39,652 nt of DNA from Goleter apudmare HA4340-LM2 (GTDB lineage Bacteria > Cyanobacteriota > Cyanobacteriia > Cyanobacteriales > Nostocaceae), in NCBI GenBank assembly GCA_019359495.1, contig JAHHHF010000016.1:1-39652 (forward strand), read 5' to 3'. The position numbers and the translations under genes were made by a program. Under the pieces are notes generated by a model that was not told the DNA's origin, did no database searches, and saw only the letters and a program-made list of their open reading frames with translations. Each line of letters starts with the position of its first letter. Position 1 is the stretch's first letter. Below, one piece after another: positions 16,764-26,428 of the stretch.

Positions 16764-17729
16764 ATGCCGAAGATTTCTGTGCTTATTCCAGCCTATAATG
16801 CTATGAATTATCTTCCTGAAACCATGAAAAATGTTCTTAGCCAGACATTTACTGACTTTGAAGTAATAGTTGTTAATGATGGTAGTTTAGATGAGACTGA
16901 ACAATGGATTTCTCAAATAAAAGACCCACGAGTGAGACTGATTAATCAGGAAAATCAAGGTTTAGCAGGAGCACGCAATACAGGAATATTTCATGCAACC
17001 GGGGAGTACATAACATTTCTAGATGCTGACGATCTGTGGGAACCAACTAAGCTAGAAAAACAACTGCATGTTCTGGAAGAAAATCCAGAAGTTGCGCTGG
17101 TATACACTTGGGTTGCTTACATTGATGAGACAGGTAAACCTACAGGTAGGGTATTTAAAAATCAGGCAGAGGGTGATGTTTGGCAAAAGCTGACTGAACA
17201 CAACATTGTTGAGTGTGGCAGTGTAGCAATGGTTCGTCGTTCCTGCTTTGAGACTGTCGGACTGTTTGATCGAAATTTAGGCTCATATCTAGAAGATTGG
17301 GATATGTGGCTACGCATGGCATCTTGCTATGCTTTCAAGGTAGTAAAGGAACCTTTGGTTTACTATCGGCAATGCTCAAGTAGTGCATCCAGAAATTGGG
17401 AAGCGATGGCACGAAGTTTTGAAATTGTGATTGAAAAAGCTTTTTTTACTGCACCATCCGAGTTGCAGTATTTGAAAAACCGCAGTTATGGTTTTGCTCA
17501 TTTATGTCTAGCTTGGAAAGCTTTACAAAGCCAGGCACAAGATTGGCAAAAGGCAGCTAGTTTTCGCGCTCAAGCAGTGGCCTACTATCCTTGGCTTTGC
17601 TTTTCACAAGAATTTGTGCGGTTAACTATTGCGATTACTCTCATGCAGTGGTTTGGGAGTGATGGTTACAAAAGATTTTTATCTTATGTTTATATTCTGC
17701 GTCAGCGCATAGTAGCGATCGCACGTTGA
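16764..17729 (+). CDS. Glycosyltransferase family 2
   Basis: A 321-residue GT-A enzyme. The nucleotide-binding start ISVLIPAYNAMNYLPETM, the VIVVNDGSLDET block, GLAGARNTGI, the metal-binding FLDADDLW (DxD) and the later LEDWDMWLRMA catalytic base region are all present. AGGAG at 16753-16757 supports the ATG. It is related to the genes at 17766 and 22688, most obviously in the first 110 residues. It presumably adds a sugar to the lipid-linked repeat unit on the cytoplasmic side of the membrane. Confidence 0.94.
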   Translation: MPKISVLIPAYNAMNYLPETMKNVLSQTFTDFEVIVVNDGSLDETEQWISQIKDPRVRLINQENQGLAGARNTGIFHATGEYITFLDADDLWEPTKLEKQLHVLEENPEVALVYTWVAYIDETGKPTGRVFKNQAEGDVWQKLTEHNIVECGSVAMVRRSCFETVGLFDRNLGSYLEDWDMWLRMASCYAFKVVKEPLVYYRQCSSSASRNWEAMARSFEIVIEKAFFTAPSELQYLKNRSYGFAHLCLAWKALQSQAQDWQKAASFRAQAVAYYPWLCFSQEFVRLTIAITLMQWFGSDGYKRFLSYVYILRQRIVAIAR

Positions 17730-17765
17730 AAATTCATTTCTGTGGTAATTATTGATAGTGAGAAT

Positions 17766-18749
17766 ATGCCCAAAACTTCTGTGATTATTCCTGCTTATAA
17801 TGCCGAAAAAACTATAGCAGAAACAATCGAATCTGTTCAAAAACAAACTTTTTCTGATTTTGAGTTAATTGTAATTAATGATGGCTCAAAAGACAGGACT
17901 GTAGAAATAGTTGAGACTATTCAAGATGAGCGCTTACAGATTTTTTCCTATGAAAATGGTGGGGTTCCAGTAGCTCGAAATCGTGGTATATCTTATGCAA
18001 CTGGTGAATTTATTGCCTTTCTTGATGCTGACGATTTGTGGACAGCCGATAAGTTGGAACTACAATTAATGGCCTTGGAACAGAATCCAAAAGCAGGAGT
18101 TGCTTATAGCTGGACTTGTTTTATGGATGTAGATGAACAAGGAAAACCTTTATCATTTCTGCCATCACCTAAATATGCTTTTTCCGGCCATGTTTATGAA
18201 AAGTTGTTAGTTAGTGATTTTATTCATAACGGCTCAAATACTCTGATACGTAGGCAAGCGCTGGAATCTACTGGTGGTTTTGATCCTGCTTGCCCTGGTT
18301 GTGCAGACTGGGACTACTGGCTGCGGCTATCAACTCGTTGGTATTTTGTTGTGATGCCTAAGCACCAAATACTTTATCGTCGAACACCTGGAGCAATGTC
18401 ATCTAACATTGAAAAGATGAAGGAAGATGCCCTCATCGCAATGAAAAAGGCATATCAAGCAGCTCCTCCAGAACTTCAATATCTCAAAAAGTATACAATG
18501 GTCAGCTTCCATATATATTTTGCTGGTCTGTATTTGCAACATCGTAGTCATACCAGTGGTGTTAGCCAAGTTCAGCAACACATATGGTCAGCAATTCGCC
18601 TCAACCGTAAAGTTTTACTAGATAAAACAACTCAAAAATTAGTCATCAAGCTGCTTTTGAAACTAATTCTCCCAACTAAAGTTGCTAATTACTTCTTGCA
18701 TTTGATGAAAAAGCCTCTGACTCTAAGCGATCCGAGGTTAGAAGCATGA
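17766..18749 (+). CDS. Glycosyltransferase family 2
   Basis: A GT-A glycosyltransferase of about 327 residues, beginning MPKTSVIIPAYNAEKTIAET. Motifs: IVINDGSKDRT, GVPVARNRGIS, FLDADDLWTADKLELQL with DxD, and CADWDYWLRLS with the catalytic acidic residue. A GTG eight codons upstream is possible, but the ATG at 17766 matches the starts of the two paralogues at 16764 and 22688. It is especially close to the gene at 22688. Its last four bases overlap the next gene (ATGA), implying translational coupling. Confidence 0.93.
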   Translation: MPKTSVIIPAYNAEKTIAETIESVQKQTFSDFELIVINDGSKDRTVEIVETIQDERLQIFSYENGGVPVARNRGISYATGEFIAFLDADDLWTADKLELQLMALEQNPKAGVAYSWTCFMDVDEQGKPLSFLPSPKYAFSGHVYEKLLVSDFIHNGSNTLIRRQALESTGGFDPACPGCADWDYWLRLSTRWYFVVMPKHQILYRRTPGAMSSNIEKMKEDALIAMKKAYQAAPPELQYLKKYTMVSFHIYFAGLYLQHRSHTSGVSQVQQHIWSAIRLNRKVLLDKTTQKLVIKLLLKLILPTKVANYFLHLMKKPLTLSDPRLEA

Positions 18750-20158
18750 ACAAGTACTCTGGTTTACAGTTAACTGTGCAACACGATAGGGAATCATTTT
18801 CTTTGAGCCAAACCTCCGAACCAACGATCGCCTTACTGCACTGTTACGATTTGATCGATGATTTTTTAGATAGCATCAACATTTCTTTCGAGACTTTCTG
18901 TAAGGAGTTTGTCGGCAGCTGGATGTTTGGCTACATCAATGCTCTCAAACAAGTTGGTGTCCGGACAGTACTGTTTTGCATATCTGCTCGTGTTGATCAA
19001 CCATCGCGTTTTACTCATCTACCTACTGGTGCCATGATTTGTGTGCTACCTCCTTCAGGTACATATCATGCTTATCGTACTGTACGGCGTAATTCACTGC
19101 ATCTTTATGCAGCAAGCGAGGCACAGTCTTTTAAAGATATTCAGGATGACAGTACAATTCGCCGTTCTCTGCTTACACCCATGAAGGATTTAGCCAAGAG
19201 TTTAGGAACGTATCTCTCTACACCTCTAGGTTTGTTAGCTCAGGAACTGCGGCGTGAGAATTGTCAAGCAATATTGTGTCAAGAGTATGAGTATGCTCGC
19301 TTCGATAGTTGCGTAGTTCTGGGAAAAATGATGCGTCTACCAGTGTTTGCGACTTTCCAAGGAGGCGATCGCACTCAAAGTTTTCTGGAGGTTCTGCCAC
19401 GATGGCTGGCATTTCGTACTTGCACAGGTGCGATCGTGGCTACACAAACTGAGGTTGAACGAATTCAATCTCGTTACAGGATAAACTCTCACAAAATAGC
19501 TCGGATTTTCAACCCAGTAGACATAACAACTTGGCAAGTGAGCGATCGCACTCAAGCACGAGCCGCACTGGGAATTTCCCACAATGCCAAGGTAGTTGTC
19601 TGGCATGGACGAGTTGAGATCGAACGCAAAGGATTAGATGTTTTATTGGAGGCTTGGCAGCAAATCTGCAATCAACGTCCCGATCAAGACTTGCGGCTGC
19701 TACTAGTAGGAACGGGAAGTGACGCCGAACGCTTGCGTCAGCGCCTTGACACCATGCAGTTAAAAGGCGTGCAATGGCTGAATCAATTTGTGAGCGATCG
19801 CAATGTTATTCAGCAATACTTATCAGCAGCTAATGTTTATACTTTGCCATCCCGACAAGAAGGTTTTCCCGTAGCACCGATTGAAGCAATGGCCTGTGGC
19901 CTACCCGTCGTAGCTGCTGATGCTCCCGGTGTATCCGACATTCTTGAGAGGGGCGAAGTTTCTGGTGGAATGATTGTGCCACGAGAAGATGCAACAGCAT
20001 TGGCATCAGCACTGGGACGCATTCTGGATGATGAACCTTGGGGGCGTGAGTTGGGCAAGCGTGCTCGATCTCGGATAGAAAATTGCTTTTCATCTGAGAG
20101 TGTTGGTAAGCAACTGCGTGATGTTCTATTGTCCCAAAGCTTGCAGAAAAAGGCTTAA
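18746..20158 (+). CDS. Glycosyltransferase family 4
   Basis: A 470-residue GT-B enzyme, longer than the other two GT4 proteins here because of an N-terminal region of about 170 residues before the typical fold (with a MFGYINALKQVGVRTVLFCI segment). The donor domain is clear: VVWHGRVEIERKGLDVLLEA, LLLVGTGSDAERL, and LPSRQEGFPVAPIEAMACGL with the E-x7-E type motif. Three HIP1 octamers lie within it. The start overlaps the stop of the GT2 gene at 17766 by four bases. The substrate is unknown. Confidence 0.93.
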   Translation: MNKYSGLQLTVQHDRESFSLSQTSEPTIALLHCYDLIDDFLDSINISFETFCKEFVGSWMFGYINALKQVGVRTVLFCISARVDQPSRFTHLPTGAMICVLPPSGTYHAYRTVRRNSLHLYAASEAQSFKDIQDDSTIRRSLLTPMKDLAKSLGTYLSTPLGLLAQELRRENCQAILCQEYEYARFDSCVVLGKMMRLPVFATFQGGDRTQSFLEVLPRWLAFRTCTGAIVATQTEVERIQSRYRINSHKIARIFNPVDITTWQVSDRTQARAALGISHNAKVVVWHGRVEIERKGLDVLLEAWQQICNQRPDQDLRLLLVGTGSDAERLRQRLDTMQLKGVQWLNQFVSDRNVIQQYLSAANVYTLPSRQEGFPVAPIEAMACGLPVVAADAPGVSDILERGEVSGGMIVPREDATALASALGRILDDEPWGRELGKRARSRIENCFSSESVGKQLRDVLLSQSLQKKA

Positions 20159-20193
20159 TTGCACCCTATTTATAGCACTGTAACTGTATTTTG

Positions 20194-21468
20194 ATGCTAA
20201 TTCATAAGCTAAAGCAAATATTATCGGGTCAATTTATCCGTAATGTTGGTTGGCTAGGCGGAGCAGAACTAGTAAATCGTATTTTCCGCTTAGGAACGAC
20301 AGTTACTCTAGCTCGCACATTTAGCCCCCAAGACTACGGTCTAATGGCTGTTATTTATACCGTTTTTGACTTTGCGACTGTTTTCACTCTCAGAGGTGGG
20401 ATTGGGGCTAAGATTGTCCAGGCTGATCAGAGGGATGTCAAAACTATATGTGATACATCCTACTGGTTGAATTGGATTCTATGTGGCTTGATTTTTATTA
20501 TTCAGTGTCTTTTTGCCTTTCCCGTTGCTCAATTTTATGGAAATAACCAGCTTATTTGGCCTCTGTGTACCAGTGCTTTAATTTACTTAATGATGCCGCT
20601 TTACAACATTCATAATGCCCTGATTGAACGAGAAAATCGGCTAAAAGTTACTGCAATAACAAATGCTACGCAGTCACTACTCAGCAATATCATGACTGTA
20701 ATTCTAGCTCTGTTGGGTATGGGAATCTGGGCGATCGTTGTGCCTATGGTTTTGACCACTCCAGTTTGGATTGTCATCAACTGGATGAATCACTCTTGGA
20801 GACCTCCCAAATCTTTCACACTAGAAAAATGGCAAGAGGTCACCAATTTTGGCAAAAATTTACTTCTAGTTGAGATTTTGAATAAACTCAGGGGCAACTT
20901 GGATTATTTAGTGATTGGTAAATTTTTAGGAGTTGAAGCTCTAGGATTATATTATTTTGCATTCAATGCTGGATTAGGAATCAGTATGAATGTGATCAAC
21001 ACTTTTATGTCGGCTTTGTTTCCTCATATTTGCGCTGTCCGTGAAGACTATTATCTGTTTAGACAAAGATATTTTGGTGGACTGAAAAATGTTTCATTTA
21101 TTGTCATCCCCATTATTTTATTACAATCATTTTTAGCTCCTTTTTATGTGCCAATTATATTTGGAGATAAGTGGATTCCAGCGATTCCAATATTAATAAT
21201 AATCTGCTTATCTGTGATACCACGTATTTTTGGTTGGTCATCTTCTTTACTACTTAATGCTATAGATAAAACCGATATCTCGCTCTACTTAAATACAGCT
21301 TTTACTATAGTGTTTACTGTCGCCATATTAATAGCAATAAATTGGGGAATATTTTGGGTAGCTGTAGCCGTGCTTGTTTCTAATTTAGTAATGCTAACTG
21401 CTTCCACAATCTGGATTCATCGATATGTCTTTAATCAATATCTTTATCAAAAGTTTATCGTTAAATAA
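20194..21468 (+). CDS. Wzx-type polysaccharide flippase
   Basis: A polytopic protein of about 424 residues in the MATE-like/polysaccharide transporter (Wzx) superfamily. The N-terminal NVGWLGGAELVNRIFRLGTT, then RTFSPQDYGLMAVIYTVFDF, is the usual first-helix region; about twelve hydrophobic segments follow. A central NFGKNLLLVEILNKLRGNLD followed by YLVIGKFLGVEALGLYYFAF marks the second half of the transporter. It would flip undecaprenyl-linked repeat units across the inner membrane for the Wzy/Wzz proteins. The ATG at 20194 is preferred to the TTG just before it. Confidence 0.9.
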   Translation: MLIHKLKQILSGQFIRNVGWLGGAELVNRIFRLGTTVTLARTFSPQDYGLMAVIYTVFDFATVFTLRGGIGAKIVQADQRDVKTICDTSYWLNWILCGLIFIIQCLFAFPVAQFYGNNQLIWPLCTSALIYLMMPLYNIHNALIERENRLKVTAITNATQSLLSNIMTVILALLGMGIWAIVVPMVLTTPVWIVINWMNHSWRPPKSFTLEKWQEVTNFGKNLLLVEILNKLRGNLDYLVIGKFLGVEALGLYYFAFNAGLGISMNVINTFMSALFPHICAVREDYYLFRQRYFGGLKNVSFIVIPIILLQSFLAPFYVPIIFGDKWIPAIPILIIICLSVIPRIFGWSSSLLLNAIDKTDISLYLNTAFTIVFTVAILIAINWGIFWVAVAVLVSNLVMLTASTIWIHRYVFNQYLYQKFIVK

Positions 21469-21553
21469 TATTTGAATTGATTATTGCCTTAAACGGTTCA
21501 TCTGCTTAATATTTCCAAAATCAAAAATTGACATTCAGCCATCGAGGTGTCCT

Positions 21554-22549
21554 ATGCAAGAAGCCAAAGTAACTCTTATTGTTGTTCCCAGAGAAAGATA
21601 TAGTTACACTCAGAAATCACTTGAAAATATATATAAAAATACCGATATACCCTTTGAACTTATATATGTAGATGTCAATTCTCCTTCTAGCATCAAACAC
21701 TATCTTGAAGCACAATCTCAAGAAAAAAAATTTCACCTAATTCGAGTAAATCATTTTCTTAATCCGAATCATTCCCGGAATCTAGCATTAGACTTTGTTA
21801 AGACTGAGTATGTTGTTTTTATTGATAATGATGTTTTAGTCAAACCAGGTTGGCTGGATGCATTAATTAAATGTGCCGATGAAACTGGGGCCTGGATTGT
21901 TGGACCCCTTTGTTTAGAAGGCGATGATTTTGCAAAAGTTCACATAGCTGGAGGAAGTTATGAGTTCAAGCAGCGTGGGAATGAGCGGTGGATGATCATA
22001 AGACGCCCATGCTTTAGAACTCCTTTATCCAAAGTGCGAATAGAGTTTAAGCGACAGCCCACCCAAGCAATAGAGTTTCATTGTGTTCTAGTTCGGATGG
22101 ACGTTTTCAAGGAATTAGGTTTATTAGATGAACAGGTTATGGGTATTGGGCAAGAAGATGATCTATGTTTAACAGTACTTCAGTCTGGCAAACCAATCTA
22201 TTTTGAACCAGCTTCTGTAATGACTTATGTACCTCCTCAAACACTTGCATGGTCAGATATGCCCTTTTTCTATTTACGTTGGAGTCAAGCCTGGTGTGAA
22301 GTAAGCATCAACCGACTGCGCGCAAAGTGGAATTTGGCAGAGGATGCTCCTGTAGTGAAGAGCTACAAAACATTTATACATGTTCAAACTTTGCTCCCTG
22401 AACCAAGAGTTCAGAAAGGTTACAGTTATATCAACTGGATAGTGAAGTTTAAAATCAAGCTATTGGGAAGAAAAATCATTATGCGATTGCTCAGAAAATT
22501 AATTAATTTGCAAGCAAGGTTAAATTTAATAAAGTCAATAAATTTCTAA
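21554..22549 (+). CDS. Glycosyltransferase family 2, divergent type
   Basis: A 331-residue GT-A-like protein. It differs from the three similar GT2 genes of this locus: the start reads VTLIVVPRERYSYTQKSLEN, the sugar-nucleotide region is FELIYVDVNSPSSIKHYL, NPNHSRNLALDFVKTEYVVF leads to the metal site FIDNDVLVKPGWLDAL (DND, a DxD variant), and the acidic MGIGQEDDLCLTVL corresponds to the ED catalytic region. It is placed right after the flippase. The gene overlaps a terminator hairpin at its 3' end, marking a probable end of a transcription unit. The sugar specificity is not readable. Confidence 0.88.
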   Translation: MQEAKVTLIVVPRERYSYTQKSLENIYKNTDIPFELIYVDVNSPSSIKHYLEAQSQEKKFHLIRVNHFLNPNHSRNLALDFVKTEYVVFIDNDVLVKPGWLDALIKCADETGAWIVGPLCLEGDDFAKVHIAGGSYEFKQRGNERWMIIRRPCFRTPLSKVRIEFKRQPTQAIEFHCVLVRMDVFKELGLLDEQVMGIGQEDDLCLTVLQSGKPIYFEPASVMTYVPPQTLAWSDMPFFYLRWSQAWCEVSINRLRAKWNLAEDAPVVKSYKTFIHVQTLLPEPRVQKGYSYINWIVKFKIKLLGRKIIMRLLRKLINLQARLNLIKSINF

Positions 22550-22562
22550 CTTTATTGACTTT
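22531..22562 (+). terminator. Rho-independent-like terminator
   Basis: AAAGTCAATAAA (22531-22542) and TTTATTGACTTT (22551-22562) form a perfect 12-bp stem with an 8-nt loop that contains the stop codon of the GT2 gene. The right arm runs into a short T-run (TTTTTCC). Confidence 0.65.
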
Positions 22563-22687
22563 TTCCTGCTCATGATCATTGGAATTATGATAAATTGGCA
22601 CAACATTTAAAGTCCCTGGAAGCATATTTAGTTATTAGGTATTAGATTTTAATGCACACATCGACCATTACCTAAACTCTACTTTCT

Positions 22688-23650
22688 ATGCCAAAAATAT
22701 CTGTCATTATTCCAGCCTACAATGCTGAACATACTATTGTAGAAACAATTCAATCTGTTCAGCAGCAAACTTTCCAGGATTTTGAGTTGATTATTATTGA
22801 TGATGGCTCAAAGGATAGAACTTTGGAACTACTTCAAACTATCAACGATGAACGCCTGAAATTTTTTTCTTACGAAAATGGTGGAGTTGCTAAGGCTCGC
22901 AATCGAGGTATATCTCATGCTAATGCAGAGTATATCGCCTTTTTAGACGCTGATGACTTGTGGACACCAGACAAACTAGAATTGCAGCTAGCCGCTTTAC
23001 AAAAAAATCCAGAGGCAGGAGTTGCTTATAGCTGGACTTATTATTTAAGCGATAGTCCAAAAAAAGTTTTGTTTCCGGGTAACATCGTATATTTTTATGG
23101 TGAGGTTTACGCTCAATTACTAGTAAATAATTTTCTTGCCAGTGGCTCTAATCCACTGATTTGCAGAAAAGTAATTGAATCTATAGGTGAATTCGATCCT
23201 GCCTGTACACCTTGCGAAGACTGGGATTTTTATTTGCGATTGGCAACTCGTTGCTTTTTTGTTGTGGTTCCCAAACACCAAATTCTATATCGTCAATCCT
23301 CAAATTCCAGCTCATCTCAAATCAAAGCTGTGGAAAAAGCTGGCTTGTTGACAATTCAGAAAGCTTATCAAGCCGCTCCACCTAAATTTCAATATCTTAA
23401 ACCTCAAAGTTTAGCTTGGTTTTATCAGTATTGTACACAACAATATTTAAAGCCAGATGTCAACAATATTGATGCGGTTATTCAGGCTGGAACAAGATTG
23501 TGGATGGCAATCCGTCTGCATCCACAAATTTTGTTACAAGATTATGCTCAAAGTCTGATTAGATGGTTGATCAAAAAGTGGATATTAACACTGGTACAAC
23601 AGGTTGGAGTTGCAAAGAGTAAAATGCTACTGTTGAATAGCAAAGATTAG
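22688..23650 (+). CDS. Glycosyltransferase family 2
   Basis: A 320-residue GT-A enzyme, a close paralogue of the gene at 17766. Both share MPK-x-SVIIPAYNAE, FFSYENGGV or IFSYENGGV, ARNRGIS, FLDADDLWT and GVAYSWT. The acidic catalytic region is CEDWDFYLRLA. The C-terminal third is less conserved than the catalytic part, as expected if the two enzymes add sugars to different acceptors. It lies downstream of a terminator, so it probably has its own promoter in the 138-base gap before it, and is followed after four bases by the secreted protein at 23655. Confidence 0.93.
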   Translation: MPKISVIIPAYNAEHTIVETIQSVQQQTFQDFELIIIDDGSKDRTLELLQTINDERLKFFSYENGGVAKARNRGISHANAEYIAFLDADDLWTPDKLELQLAALQKNPEAGVAYSWTYYLSDSPKKVLFPGNIVYFYGEVYAQLLVNNFLASGSNPLICRKVIESIGEFDPACTPCEDWDFYLRLATRCFFVVVPKHQILYRQSSNSSSSQIKAVEKAGLLTIQKAYQAAPPKFQYLKPQSLAWFYQYCTQQYLKPDVNNIDAVIQAGTRLWMAIRLHPQILLQDYAQSLIRWLIKKWILTLVQQVGVAKSKMLLLNSKD

Positions 23651-23654
23651 CTAT

Positions 23655-24440
23655 ATGAGTGTCAAAAAAATAAGCTTTCTGCTCTGTCTATTTGCTACAG
23701 TACTTGGCTGTTGTTTTGTGTACAGAGTAGATGCACAGACTCCAAAACCAATTAATTCAATTGCAACTATCATTTATGACATGCAACCACCTCACGAGGC
23801 AATGCCACATGGTGTTCCCAAGTCTTACAGTTGGGCAACTAAACCTCGTGTAGGTAGCAAAAATCCGAAAAAATTCAACGCGATGACTGCTTGGGGGCAA
23901 TTATATGAAGCAGCTCAAGGTAATCGTGCAACTAATACCCGCGTTCAGATAAAAAATATCAAGGCTTACTACCTCAGTCAGTTGGATGATAAATGGCATC
24001 TCCTCCAAAGTTCAACAAAAGTTGTAGGGGCAGCTTATAGAGAAGATTTTGCAGGTGATATCAATAAACTGGCAGATATTCGTGATGAATCTGATGGTAG
24101 TGTTTCAGTCAAAGCTGGTAATGGCTACAACTTCCACTTTTGGCCTACCACTGGTAGAGCCACAATTAATCCCTATGATGTGCGTGGTATGTTTACCACT
24201 GTTCAAGCACGGCTTGTGGTTGATAATCCTAGAAAACGTGACGATCGCTCTCAGGCTCGCTATTTACTGAGTATGGGTGGCGATTACTGGCTAAATTTAA
24301 CTACAAAGTGGGATAATTGGAAAACCAATGAAGATTTTGGTATTGGTAAATTTAAGTACCTGACAAATAATTGGCAGGCTTTCAATTTGATTACTCTCCC
24401 ACCAGACCAAATTCGTCGCAATCCACCACCAATTGAGTAA
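23655..24440 (+). CDS. Secreted protein of unknown function, polysaccharide locus
   Basis: A 261-residue protein with an N-terminal signal sequence: VKKISFLLCLFATVLGCCFV, then a likely cleavage near VDAQ-TPKP. The two cysteines (GCC) could instead be a lipobox-like site. The mature part is polar, with EAMPHGVPKSYSWATKPR and HFWPTTGRATINPYDVRGM, and a later RYLLSMGGDYWLNLTTKWDN. I do not know a named family, though the GGDYW/W-rich pattern suggests a carbohydrate-interacting beta-fold. It is encoded four bases after a GT2 gene and thus likely belongs to export or modification of the polysaccharide. Confidence 0.8.
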   Translation: MSVKKISFLLCLFATVLGCCFVYRVDAQTPKPINSIATIIYDMQPPHEAMPHGVPKSYSWATKPRVGSKNPKKFNAMTAWGQLYEAAQGNRATNTRVQIKNIKAYYLSQLDDKWHLLQSSTKVVGAAYREDFAGDINKLADIRDESDGSVSVKAGNGYNFHFWPTTGRATINPYDVRGMFTTVQARLVVDNPRKRDDRSQARYLLSMGGDYWLNLTTKWDNWKTNEDFGIGKFKYLTNNWQAFNLITLPPDQIRRNPPPIE

Positions 24441-24464
24441 AGGCAAGTATGGGAGTTGGTTACA

Positions 24465-24496
24465 CATCCCCATTCCCCACTCCTTCCAGGGGGATG
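24465..24496. terminator. Possible bidirectional terminator hairpin
   Basis: CATCCCC (24465-24471) and GGGGATG (24490-24496) pair in the 59-base gap between two convergent genes. The stem is GC-rich but there is no clear U-run, so the call is tentative. Confidence 0.4.
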
Positions 24497-24499
24497 AGT

Positions 24500-26152
24500 T
24501 TAAGAGTTATTTTGACTATCGTTTAAGCTTTCAAAAGCTGGACAGTAACCTTCAAGTGTTACTCTAAAGTTATATAACGGTGAATTGGGATTCCAGCAGC
24601 GTTGACCTCTTTGATGTCGGCAAGTACCACAGCAATCTACATCAGTCCAAGTAAAGCGATCGCTACTTTGGTTCAGTAGTTCCCGTTGCGATAACCCCCG
24701 CAATACGATTTCTTCCCCTTGCCAACGGGCTTCTATTAAACCTGTATCTGCAAATTGTTGCCAACGTGGATCGGCAGTAATGGCGTCTGGAAGGGTGATG
24801 GTGATTACGGTTCCCAGTTCTGTTAGTTCGCCTTCATAATGGGTTTCTGGTGCAGCTGGTTGTAAAAATGTCTCGCCAATGGGCAATTCTACTAAGGTGT
24901 TGGCGGCTGGAGAATGGACGTGATAACGGTTTTGTAACTCTTCTAAGCTAGTCAAGTCTGCCAAGTAGGTAGGGGAACCGTGGACAAAGATGACGTGTTG
25001 GGGTCGCAAGTTATGAATTAGCTGGGTTGTACCAGGGCCATCACTATGTTGTGCTAGCAGATAACTTTCAATGGTAGTGGGTGCTGAATATTGTTTTTTA
25101 ACGTTGATATCAATTTTTTCAGGGAGCAGAATTAGCCAAGGGCCGCTATCTGGTTGACAGTATTGACTTAAATCAGCTGTAGAGTCGGTGAGGATAATAG
25201 AGGGTGCATGTCCTAAAGTCTGGCGATGTTCTGCTTGCAACCGCCGCACACGGGGACGCACCCGTTCATCCCAAAATAAAGGTTGATGACGGGCGAAGTT
25301 TTGTACTGATGGGGGGAGGTGGGGTAACAATTCTAGATAAGCGTCACAGCCAGTGGCGACAGCACCATCAACCCAAATATCTATATCCCGTCCTGTGAAG
25401 TGGTGATGGCTGCGTAACAGCATTAACAGTTCTTGACCCAAGCCTAACGCAGGTGTGGGGAGTAGCACTGAACAACGATCAGCGATCGCCCGATGAATTC
25501 GTTCTGCTAATTGATTTTCTTGATTGCGGCGGTGGGTATGACGGGATGTGCCGTAAGTACCTTCAATGATCAGCACATCTAATTGTAATCCCCGTAATTC
25601 TTCTAAACGTAAACCTTCCACCAAGCGCGAGTTGGATAAGAAAAAGTCTCCTGTATATAGCAGCTTGTAAGTACGCTGCGCGGTGGTGTAGCTGAGTAAA
25701 ATTGCTACAGCTCCTGGTAAATGCCCGGCGGGAAATAATTCTACTACTAGACCTTCTTGGAATTCTACAGGCGATCGCAACGGCAATGCTTGACAAAATT
25801 GGGGAATTTCTTGAGGATTTTGGTCTAACCAGTTTAGTGAAAGTAACTTGCTGGTGACTTCACTGCCATATATGGGCAAAAGTGGGAAAGCTTTATGTAG
25901 TGCCAGCAATCCTCTAGCATGATCTGGGTGGGCATGACTAACTAAGACTAAATCCACTGGTGCTGATTTAGCCAACTCTTGAGCCAGTGATGAAATATTC
26001 CCTAAGCCACAGTCCAGTATGATGCGGTATGGGCCCATCCGCACCAGTAAACATACACCCTCATCGTGATGCTGGACACTATAGGGCAAACATTCTAATT
26101 CGCTAGTTTCCCCAGCATCGACGCGAGAGGATGCCGACAGCTTATCTCTCAT
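24500..26152 (-). CDS. Metallo-beta-lactamase/beta-CASP family hydrolase
   Basis: A 550-residue protein of the CPSF/RNase J-like superfamily of metal-dependent nucleases. Residues about 30-240 hold the MBL core: ILDCGLG, then the metal ligands HAHPDH (about 73-78), a GHLPGA block with His, and the LLYTGDFFLSNS segment with Asp. A beta-CASP insertion follows (about 245-400), ending in VIFVHGSPTYL with the C-terminal His. The last 40 residues have a cysteine cluster, CCGTCRHQRGQRCWNP and EGYCPAFE, that is not part of the usual fold and matches the layout in the protein at 1420. RNA processing or degradation is the likely activity. It is convergent with the polysaccharide locus. Confidence 0.88.
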   Translation of the reverse strand: MRDKLSASSRVDAGETSELECLPYSVQHHDEGVCLLVRMGPYRIILDCGLGNISSLAQELAKSAPVDLVLVSHAHPDHARGLLALHKAFPLLPIYGSEVTSKLLSLNWLDQNPQEIPQFCQALPLRSPVEFQEGLVVELFPAGHLPGAVAILLSYTTAQRTYKLLYTGDFFLSNSRLVEGLRLEELRGLQLDVLIIEGTYGTSRHTHRRNQENQLAERIHRAIADRCSVLLPTPALGLGQELLMLLRSHHHFTGRDIDIWVDGAVATGCDAYLELLPHLPPSVQNFARHQPLFWDERVRPRVRRLQAEHRQTLGHAPSIILTDSTADLSQYCQPDSGPWLILLPEKIDINVKKQYSAPTTIESYLLAQHSDGPGTTQLIHNLRPQHVIFVHGSPTYLADLTSLEELQNRYHVHSPAANTLVELPIGETFLQPAAPETHYEGELTELGTVITITLPDAITADPRWQQFADTGLIEARWQGEEIVLRGLSQRELLNQSSDRFTWTDVDCCGTCRHQRGQRCWNPNSPLYNFRVTLEGYCPAFESLNDSQNNS

Positions 26153-26428
26153 GCTCTCCTCCCCTCAAATCTCATCATCATGGACACATCCCAAAAGCCA
26201 AGAATTGCGCGAATTTTGGTTTTGTGATCATAGGGGTCAATTTCATAGTGCGCCCCTACACCCTGAGAATGCAGATTTTTGATTGGGGAGGACGCCTCCG
26301 CCGAACCCCCGTTGGTTCGGTAAAGTTAGGTAATGAGAAGCCCTCAAACCAGGGTATCAGAGATTTTTTCCCTCGCCTGTTTTCCTTTGGGAATTTCTGG
26401 GGGTCGGAAGCTGAATTTTAGACCTGTT

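Noticed and set aside
26131-26421. Plus-strand 96-codon frame after the beta-CASP gene.
   Set aside because: Composition is not protein-like, it overlaps the start of the beta-CASP gene, and no ribosome site is present.
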